Shown here: positions 6,822 to 10,151 of the stretch, one piece after another
Layout: every line of letters begins with the position of its first letter
Numbering within the stretch: the first letter of the stretch is position 1
Program-made: the position numbers and the translations under genes
The notes under the pieces: model-generated
What the model was told of the DNA's origin: nothing
Database searches by the model: none
Seen by the model: only the letters and a program-made list of their open reading frames with translations
DNA from: Oscillospiraceae bacterium
GTDB lineage: Bacteria > Bacillota > Clostridia > Oscillospirales > Oscillospiraceae
Length of the DNA: 10,151 nucleotides
Reading direction: 5' to 3'
Assembly (NCBI GenBank): GCA_031263805.1
Contig: JAISFB010000016.1
Location: 1-10,151, forward strand

Positions 6822-6902
6822 TTTAGCGTGCGTGCGCGCACGGGGAACGCGGCGGACGCCGCGACGGGGGCTTGCGGGCAGCATCCCGACGCGCGCGCGC
6901 AC
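6819..6902 (+). mobile_element. Palindromic MITE-like element, copy A (right end decayed)
   Basis: The left end, starting TGATTTAGCGTGCG at 6819, matches the terminal repeat of copy B at 9916-10004 over 24 bases with one difference. A central hairpin, CGCGGC/GCCGCG (6848-6853 with 6858-6863), corresponds to a hairpin at the same place in the reversed copy B. The right terminal repeat is recognisable only as GCGCGCGCGCAC (6891-6902) and has lost its outer end. There is no coding capacity. It sits between the toxin stop and the SRP RNA promoter. Confidence 0.75.
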
Positions 6903-6923
6903 AAACACTACTGAAAAAACAGC

Positions 6924-6952
6924 TTGATATTCCCGCGGCGGTGTATTATAAT
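6924..6952 (+). promoter_or_regulatory. Promoter of the SRP RNA gene
   Basis: TTGATA (6924-6929), 17 bases, TATAAT (6947-6952): 5/6 and 6/6 consensus matches. It ends seven bases before the predicted RNA 5' end at 6959. Such a strong promoter suits an abundant stable RNA. Confidence 0.85.
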
Positions 6953-6958
6953 GTCCGC

Positions 6959-7230
6959 AGACCGCGCTATCCGGGGAGTCAGCGGTGCCCTGTAGCCCGC
7001 AATCCGCTACAGCGGGGGTGAATTCCGCCCCGAGGACTCGCGCTGTGCCGTCCGCCCCGCGAAGGAGGCGTTGAAAGGCCGGTCTCGCGCAACCGAAGCT
7101 CGTGAACTATGTCAGGCGGGGAACCGAGCAGCATTAAGCGATAACTTTGGTGTGCCGCGAGCGCTCCGGCCCGGAGCCACACCGCGCGGGTAACGGGTGT
7201 ATCGCGTTTTCAGAGGGCGGTGCGCGGTCT
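6959..7230 (+). ncRNA. ffs: Signal recognition particle RNA, large bacterial type with Alu domain
   Basis: RNA scaffold of the signal recognition particle, about 272 nt, close to the 271-nt Bacillus scRNA. The 5' AGACCGCGC (6959-6967) pairs perfectly with 3' GCGCGGTCT (7222-7230), forming the closing helix. The Alu domain is recognised by GCGGTGCCCTGTAG, CGCAATCCGCTA and the following GGTGAATTCC. Domain IV, the Ffh-binding hairpin, is at about 7104-7140: GTCAGG, a CGG/CCG stem capped by a GGAA tetraloop (7120-7123), then AGCAGCATTAAGCG. These residues are near-invariant. The large, Alu-containing form upstream of dnaX is the arrangement in B. subtilis (scr) and Clostridia. It works with Ffh and FtsY in cotranslational membrane targeting. 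Boundaries rest on pairing and promoter spacing, so they may be off by a few bases. Confidence 0.95.
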
Positions 7231-7266
7231 GAAATCAAGCCCGGCGGAGCCGGGCTTGATTTCAGA
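7228..7266 (+). terminator. Perfect 18-bp hairpin at the SRP RNA 3' end, possible terminator or processing site
   Basis: Positions 7228-7245 and 7249-7266 are perfect inverted repeats around a GGA loop, and two more G-U pairs and one C-G pair can extend the stem. It begins inside the last three bases of the SRP RNA closing helix, so the two structures compete at their base. It has no run of T after the stem (ATTGGTGTATAAA follows), so it is not a standard intrinsic terminator. It may be a weak terminator, a processing stem or the first hairpin of the dnaX leader. Confidence 0.4.
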
Positions 7267-7284
7267 TTGGTGTATAAATATATA
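7256..7284 (+). promoter_or_regulatory. Weak candidate promoter for dnaX
   Basis: TTGATT (7256-7261), 17 bases, TATATA (7279-7284), with 4/6 matches to each consensus hexamer. The -35 element is inside the right arm of the 7228-7266 hairpin. If used, it would give a leader of about 100 nt containing the hairpins at 7286-7322 and 7331-7380. Read-through from the SRP RNA promoter is the alternative. Confidence 0.3.
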
Positions 7285-7285
7285 C

Positions 7286-7322
7286 GGGCGGCAAGGCGCC
7301 GCAGGCGCCCGAGCGTAGCTCG
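7286..7322 (+). other. GC-rich stem-loop cluster in the dnaX leader
   Basis: Two adjacent elements: GGCGCC (7295-7300) facing GGCGCC (7304-7309) over GCA, then CGAGC-GTA-GCTCG (7310-7322), a perfect 5-bp hairpin. The first can also fold as GCGGC (7288-7292) with GCCGC (7298-7302), so it is ambiguous. There is no open reading frame with a ribosome-binding site. It could be part of an RNA switch or a small dispersed repeat. Confidence 0.4.
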
Positions 7323-7330
7323 TAATTTCA

Positions 7331-7380
7331 GTCTCCTGAGTTCAGCTTCTCCGAACTCGGTGAAGCTGAGCTCAGGAGGC
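7331..7380 (+). promoter_or_regulatory. Hairpin sequestering the dnaX ribosome-binding site
   Basis: 7331-7349 pairs with 7362-7380 in 19 continuous base pairs (two G-U). After one T-T mismatch, 7351-7353 pairs with 7358-7360 around a four-base loop. The dnaX Shine-Dalgarno AGGAGG (7374-7379) lies entirely in the right arm. An alternative 8-bp hairpin, 7336-7343 with 7353-7360, uses the same left arm and would free the Shine-Dalgarno. The structure is read directly from sequence. A regulatory role is inferred. Confidence 0.75.
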
Positions 7381-7389
7381 GATTTGCTT

Positions 7390-9093
7390 TTGCATCAAGC
7401 CCTTTACAGGAAATACAGGCCCCGGACGTTTGACGGCGTCGCGGGGCAGGAGCATATCACGAGAACGCTGAAAAATCAGGTCTCCTCCGGCAAATGCAGC
7501 CACGCGTATCTTTTTGTCGGCACGCGCGGCACGGGCAAAACGACCTGCGCGAAGATACTTTCCCGCGCGGTGAACTGCGAGGCGCCCGTAAACGGCAGCC
7601 CCTGCAACGTCTGCCCGTCCTGCCGCGCGATAGAAGCCGGCTCGGTCACGGACGTTTTGGAGATCGACGCCGCGTCGAACAACGGCGTGGACAATATCCG
7701 CGCCCTGCGCGAGGATGCGGTTTTTCTGCCGGCCGACCTGAAAAAGCGCGTCTACATCGTGGACGAGGTGCATATGCTCTCCGTCTCGGCGTTCAACGCG
7801 CTGCTGAAAATTTTGGAGGAGCCGCCCGCGCACCTGACGTTCATTCTCGCGACGACGGAGCTGCACCGCGTCCCGGCGACTATCGTCTCGCGCTGTCAGC
7901 GCTTTTCGTTCCGGCGGCTCGCGCGCTCCGATATATCAGCGCTGCTCGAAAGCGTCGCGGAGTCCGAGGGATTTGCCCTCGCGCCGGACGCGGCGGCGGC
8001 TCTCGCGCGGCTCGCGGACGGGTCGGCGCGCGACGCTTTGAGCCTGCTTGACCAGTGCTCCGGCGGGGAGGGCGTCGATATGCCGCGCGTGCGCGAAATA
8101 GTCGGACTGCCGCCGCGCGATCTATCTATTGCGATGTTAGACGCCGTCGCCGGGCGCGACGTTAAAACGGCGTTTGAGCTGCTCGACGAGCTGTACAGGT
8201 CGGGGCTCGGCGCCGCCGCGCTGTTTGACGAATTATCGGACACGGTCCGCGACGCGCTCGTTATGAAGCTGATCCCCGGCGACGACAAGCTGCTCTCCGG
8301 CTCCGCGAGCCAAGACGAGCTCGCGGAGCTAGCCCCGAGGCTTGACGCGGGCCGGCTGACGCATATACTCTCCGCGCTCTCGAAAGCGCGCGCCGGGCTG
8401 ACGCAGGGCGCCTCCGACAAAACGGAGGCGGAGCTGTGCCTCGCTTCCCTCTGCGACGAGCGGCTTGACGGATACCGGGAGGCGGTGCTCGCGCGGCTCG
8501 AGGCGCTGGAGCGCGCCCAAATCGCGCCGCGCGTTGAGCAAAAAAGCGCGCCGCGCGCGCGCAACGCCGTCGCGCGTGACGCAAAACCGCCGTGGGAGGA
8601 AGAACCCCAAGCATCCAGGAGGGAGCCCGTTTGGTCCGCGGCGGAACCGGAGCCGGAAGCATCCGAGCCGCCGCCGGAGATATCCGCCCCGCCGCCGGAA
8701 AATCCCGCGCCGTCCCCCGAAGCGCCGGAAGCACCGCCGCCGAAGCCCGAGCCGGAGGCTTTGCCGAAAAGCGCGTCCGAGGGCGCTGTCTGGCCCAAAA
8801 TACTGCGGCGGCTGAGGGAGGCCGGCGGGATGCTCGTGCTGCCGTTCGTGTCGAATGCGTCGGCTGAGCTGACGGGCGATATTCTGACGGTCTCGGTCTC
8901 GGATTCGTTCGCGATAGATATGCTATCGCGGGAGAGCGCCGCCGCCGCGCTGCGCTCCGCCGCCGAGGCGGAGCTCGGGCGCGCCGTGATTTTGAAAACA
9001 AAGCTCTCCGAAGCGGAGGATATCAAGCCGGTTTCTCAGGACGTCTTAGACCGCCTGTCCGACCGCTTGGGGGATTTGATAAAGTTTGAGTAA
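7390..9093 (+). CDS. dnaX: DNA polymerase III subunits tau/gamma (clamp-loader ATPase)
   Basis: Clamp-loader subunit that loads the sliding clamp and couples polymerases at the fork; 567 residues. AAA+ domain: ALYRKYRPRTFDGVAGQEHI, Walker A GTRGTGKT (44-51), zinc module Cys63/72/75/78, Walker B VYIVDEVHML (Asp125/Glu126), sensor region ATTELHRVP and SRC (167-169). Helical lid and collar domains extend to about residue 380. A Pro/Glu-rich linker follows (about 400-461), then a C-terminal tau domain (about 467-567). I choose TTG 7390 (MHQALYRKYRP), ten bases after AGGAGG. TTG 7384 is the alternative, at four bases. The open frame continues upstream through the SRP RNA without any family similarity, so earlier starts are wrong. 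It lies downstream of the SRP RNA and directly before ybaB. Confidence 0.95.
   Translation: MHQALYRKYRPRTFDGVAGQEHITRTLKNQVSSGKCSHAYLFVGTRGTGKTTCAKILSRAVNCEAPVNGSPCNVCPSCRAIEAGSVTDVLEIDAASNNGVDNIRALREDAVFLPADLKKRVYIVDEVHMLSVSAFNALLKILEEPPAHLTFILATTELHRVPATIVSRCQRFSFRRLARSDISALLESVAESEGFALAPDAAAALARLADGSARDALSLLDQCSGGEGVDMPRVREIVGLPPRDLSIAMLDAVAGRDVKTAFELLDELYRSGLGAAALFDELSDTVRDALVMKLIPGDDKLLSGSASQDELAELAPRLDAGRLTHILSALSKARAGLTQGASDKTEAELCLASLCDERLDGYREAVLARLEALERAQIAPRVEQKSAPRARNAVARDAKPPWEEEPQASRREPVWSAAEPEPEASEPPPEISAPPPENPAPSPEAPEAPPPKPEPEALPKSASEGAVWPKILRRLREAGGMLVLPFVSNASAELTGDILTVSVSDSFAIDMLSRESAAAALRSAAEAELGRAVILKTKLSEAEDIKPVSQDVLDRLSDRLGDLIKFE
8539..8579 (+). other. A6 run and minus-one stop: possible gamma-form frameshift site
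   Basis: Within dnaX, six A residues (8540-8545) followed by G are immediately followed by a GC-rich stretch in which CGCGCG (8553-8558) can pair with CGCGCG (8571-8576). A TGA in the minus-one frame lies at 8577-8579. Slippage here would give a product of about 395 residues lacking the linker and C-terminal domain, comparable to gamma. However, the zero frame reads CAA AAA AGC, so the classic A AAA AAG heptamer is not in the phase used in E. coli. Transcriptional slippage or single-tRNA slippage would be needed. Confidence 0.3.
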
Positions 9094-9108
9094 AAGAGGG
9101 AATTGACA

Positions 9109-9459
9109 ATGGCGAAAAGCGGTTTCCGGGGCAGTCCTCAGGGCGGCGGTATGAACGCGAATATGATAAAGCAGGCGCAAAAAATGCAGGCGGAGCTCCT
9201 TAAAGCTCAAACCGAGCTCGACGAGCGCGAGTTTACGGCGAGCTCCGGCGGCGGCGCGGTCACGGCCGCGGTGTCCGGCAAGCGAGAGCTGCTGCGGCTT
9301 GATATCTCGCCCGAGGTCGTGGATCCCGAGGACGTGGAGATACTTTCAGATATGATAGCCGCCGCGGTGAACGAGGCTATGAGGTCGGCGGAAAAAGCCG
9401 CCTCTGACAACATATCGCGCCTGACGGGCGGACTGAATCTGGGCGGCTTCGGGCTGTAA
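9109..9459 (+). CDS. ybaB: YbaB/EbfC-family nucleoid-associated protein
   Basis: Small dimeric DNA-binding protein that coats the nucleoid; 116 residues, typical for the family. An N-terminal glycine-rich tail is followed by the conserved helix NANMIKQAQKMQAELLKAQ (about 16-34). The central beta strands contain EFTASSGGGAVTAAVSGKRE and LRLDISPEVVDPEDVEILSD, and a C-terminal helix contains AAVNEAMRSAEKAA. The ATG at 9109 is preceded by AGAGGG (9095-9100) with eight-base spacing. A TTG six bases earlier is unlikely. It begins 15 bases after dnaX and is presumably cotranscribed. In Bacillus and many Clostridia recR follows next, but here a terminator closes the operon instead. Confidence 0.95.
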   Translation: MAKSGFRGSPQGGGMNANMIKQAQKMQAELLKAQTELDEREFTASSGGGAVTAAVSGKRELLRLDISPEVVDPEDVEILSDMIAAAVNEAMRSAEKAASDNISRLTGGLNLGGFGL

Positions 9460-9479
9460 ATATCCCGGGATATAACGCT

Positions 9480-9516
9480 CGCCGGGCGGCAAAAGCCGTC
9501 CGGCGGATCGTTTTTT
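9480..9516 (+). terminator. Terminator of the dnaX-ybaB operon
   Basis: An 11-bp GC-rich stem (9480-9490 with 9495-9505, one G-U) around an AAAA loop, followed five bases later by TTTTTT (9511-9516). It lies 20 bases after the ybaB stop and points the same way. On the minus strand there is no U tract, so it probably does not serve the convergent HPr-like gene. Confidence 0.88.
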
Positions 9517-9547
9517 GCTTTTTCAGTTTTGCACCGGGAATTTTACG

Positions 9548-9784
9548 CTATATGTAGCTTACGATGTACGGCTTGAGGTCCGCTTCAAGCGCGCGGGTGT
9601 CCGCGCCGTCGGCTGTGATCAGCTTCAGATCGGACTCCATTGTCAGCAGCATCGTCCCGAGCAGGGATTTAGCGTCCGCCTGACCGTTTTTGCTTTGAAC
9701 CTGGATGTCGTAGGAGTATTTGCTCGCGATCCGGTTCAGCTCCTGGGCTTCCTCTGAGTTGTTGATAAGGATTTTGAAAACCAT
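9548..9784 (-). CDS. HPr-like (PTS phosphocarrier fold) protein lacking the active histidine
   Basis: A 78-residue protein whose core aligns with HPr/Crh of Bacillota. ASKYSYDIQVQSKNGQADAK matches the HPr region containing ASKYDADVNLEYNG, KSLLG matches KSIMG around regulatory Ser46 (here Ser40), and ITADGAD matches ISASGAD. The segment that should carry the His15 motif (GIHARPA) is missing and replaced by NNSEEAQE, so it cannot act as a PTS phosphocarrier. It could be a Crh-like regulatory target of HPr kinase or an unrelated user of the fold. ATG 9784 is chosen because GGGAGG (9797-9792) lies seven bases upstream. An in-frame extension to 9991 crosses the promoter and the mobile element and is not credible. 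It is monocistronic, with a strong promoter at 9825-9853. Confidence 0.75.
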   Translation of the reverse strand: MVFKILINNSEEAQELNRIASKYSYDIQVQSKNGQADAKSLLGTMLLTMESDLKLITADGADTRALEADLKPYIVSYI

Positions 9785-9813
9785 AATTGCGCCTCCCGTA
9801 AAAATTATTTTTT

Positions 9814-9853
9814 GCTCCGCGTAAATAATACTATGTGTTTCGCTCCGCGTCAA
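9814..9853 (-). promoter_or_regulatory. Promoter of the HPr-like gene with flanking direct repeats
   Basis: On the minus strand, TTGACG (9853-9848), 17 bases, TATTAT (9830-9825): 5/6 matches for both hexamers at ideal spacing, 41 bases before the start codon. The nonamer GCTCCGCGT (plus-strand reading) occurs at 9842-9850 and again at 9814-9822, flanking the -10 element 28 bases apart. The repeat could be an operator; that part is inference. Confidence 0.75.
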
Positions 9854-9915
9854 GTAAATTTTGCGTGGAGTTTTCGTATTTTTGGAGAAAAAGGCGCGGC
9901 AAAGCCCGTTGTGTA

Positions 9916-10004
9916 TGATTAAACGTGCGTGCGCGCACGTGGAGTGCGCGCTCCCCCCGTCGCGCCTTTGGCGCGTACCCCGTGCGCGCACGCACGTTAA
10001 ATCA
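9916..10004 (-). mobile_element. Palindromic MITE-like element, copy B (intact)
   Basis: An 89-base element with 24-base terminal inverted repeats (9916-9939 and 9981-10004) matching at 23 of 24 positions. The consensus starts TGATTTAACGTGCG. Internally it has CGCGCC-TTT-GGCGCG and a GGAG/CTCC hairpin, so a single strand can fold into a three-armed structure. Its reverse complement aligns with copy A at 6819-6902 across the left end and the first internal hairpin. It has no transposase and no clear target duplication. It resembles a MITE or REP-type palindromic element moved in trans. Confidence 0.8.
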
Positions 10005-10028
10005 AACGTCCGCGCGCTGTGCGCGCGG

Positions 10029-10151
10029 CGCTACGATGGCAACCTTAACCCCAACGGCACCTTTACCCGCGCCGAGGCTGCCAAAATCGTCACCTTTATG
10101 CTTATAGGCGCCGATGCCGCCAACCGCCTCGCTTTTCCCTCCGCTGATCCC
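10029..10151 (+). pseudogene. 5'-truncated SLH-domain (S-layer homology) gene fragment, runs off the window
   Basis: The reading frame from 10029 gives RYDGNLNPNGTFTRAEAAKI, then VTFMLIGADAANRLAFPSADP. This is the second half of an S-layer-homology repeat (G-x-F/L-x-P-x-G-x-x-TRAE-A core) and probably the start of the next repeat (FPSADP). SLH domains anchor secreted proteins to cell-wall polysaccharide. The first half of the repeat, a signal peptide and a proper start are all absent. Instead the frame runs back through element B to an ATG at 9915 without any ribosome-binding site, so it looks like a gene whose 5' part was lost at the element. The 3' end lies beyond the window, and a coding continuation cannot be excluded. 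Confidence 0.6.

Noticed and set aside
7147..7389. Upstream extension of the dnaX reading frame to a GTG inside the SRP RNA
   Set aside because: The frame is open by chance through RNA-gene and hairpin sequence and has no similarity to DnaX. The family start (ALYRKYRP) and a strong AGGAGG place the start at 7384 or 7390.
8540..8546. Canonical E. coli-type A AAA AAG dnaX frameshift heptamer
   Set aside because: The heptamer is present, but the zero frame reads CAA AAA AGC, so it is out of phase for the known tandem slippage. It is kept only as a weak candidate for other mechanisms.
7896..9026. 376-codon serine-rich open frame antisense to dnaX
   Set aside because: The low-complexity Ser/Ala composition comes from reading the GC-rich dnaX codons backwards. 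No start signal is present.
9103..9108. TTG start for ybaB two codons upstream
   Set aside because: The spacing from AGAGGG would be only two bases, while ATG 9109 has eight.
9461..9472. Perfect 12-base palindrome TATCCCGGGATA after ybaB
   Set aside because: It is short, has no loop and lies directly before the real terminator. It could be chance or a terminator base extension.
9785..9991. N-terminal extension of the HPr-like gene
   Set aside because: It would pass through a near-consensus promoter and into the mobile element. The ATG at 9784 has an ideal GGGAGG.
6819..10004. CRISPR array or composite transposon formed by the repeated palindromes
   Set aside because: There are only two copies, 3 kb apart in inverted orientation, with housekeeping genes between them and no cas or transposase genes.

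Overview
The window looks like a chromosomal segment of a GC-rich, motile member of the Bacillota, most likely a Clostridia-type gut or sediment bacterium. Four things support this. There is a long SRP RNA with an Alu domain directly upstream of dnaX, as in Bacillus and Clostridia. There is a single compact flagellin with a CsrA-type leader. There is a UBA-like/DUF4342 membrane protein in front of an OmpR-type two-component system, an arrangement I associate with Clostridia. There is also an S-layer-homology (SLH) fragment. Genes mostly use GC-rich codons; the toxin-antitoxin pair at 6166-6821 is visibly AT-richer.

Layout. Positions 1-1737 hold flagellin with a sigma-28-like promoter, a CsrA-type leader hairpin and a strong terminator. 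Positions 1737-2948 (minus) encode a Rho-N/SEC-C protein of unknown function, convergent with flagellin. A 373-base divergent promoter region separates it from a three-gene operon at 3322-6046: DUF4342 protein, response regulator and histidine kinase. A promoter-driven Phd/PIN toxin-antitoxin module follows at 6166-6821. An 84-base palindromic mobile element (copy A) abuts the toxin stop codon. Then come the SRP RNA gene (6959-7230), a highly structured leader, dnaX (start about 7390) and ybaB, closed by a terminator at 9480-9516. A small HPr-like protein lies on the minus strand at 9548-9784. A second, intact copy (B, 89 bases, opposite orientation) of the palindromic element lies at 9916-10004, followed by the remains of an SLH-domain gene running off the end.

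How the parts relate. Flagellin, SRP RNA, dnaX and ybaB are housekeeping functions: motility, membrane targeting, and replication with nucleoid maintenance. The DUF4342-regulator-kinase operon is an envelope-sensing unit with an unknown signal. The accessory signals are the toxin-antitoxin pair, the paired palindromic elements and the truncated SLH gene. They bracket the SRP RNA-dnaX-ybaB block.

The least explained signal is the dnaX leader. A 19-bp plus 3-bp hairpin (7331-7380) completely buries the dnaX Shine-Dalgarno sequence, and an alternative 8-bp hairpin using the same left arm would release it. I see no complete new defence or metabolic system in the window.
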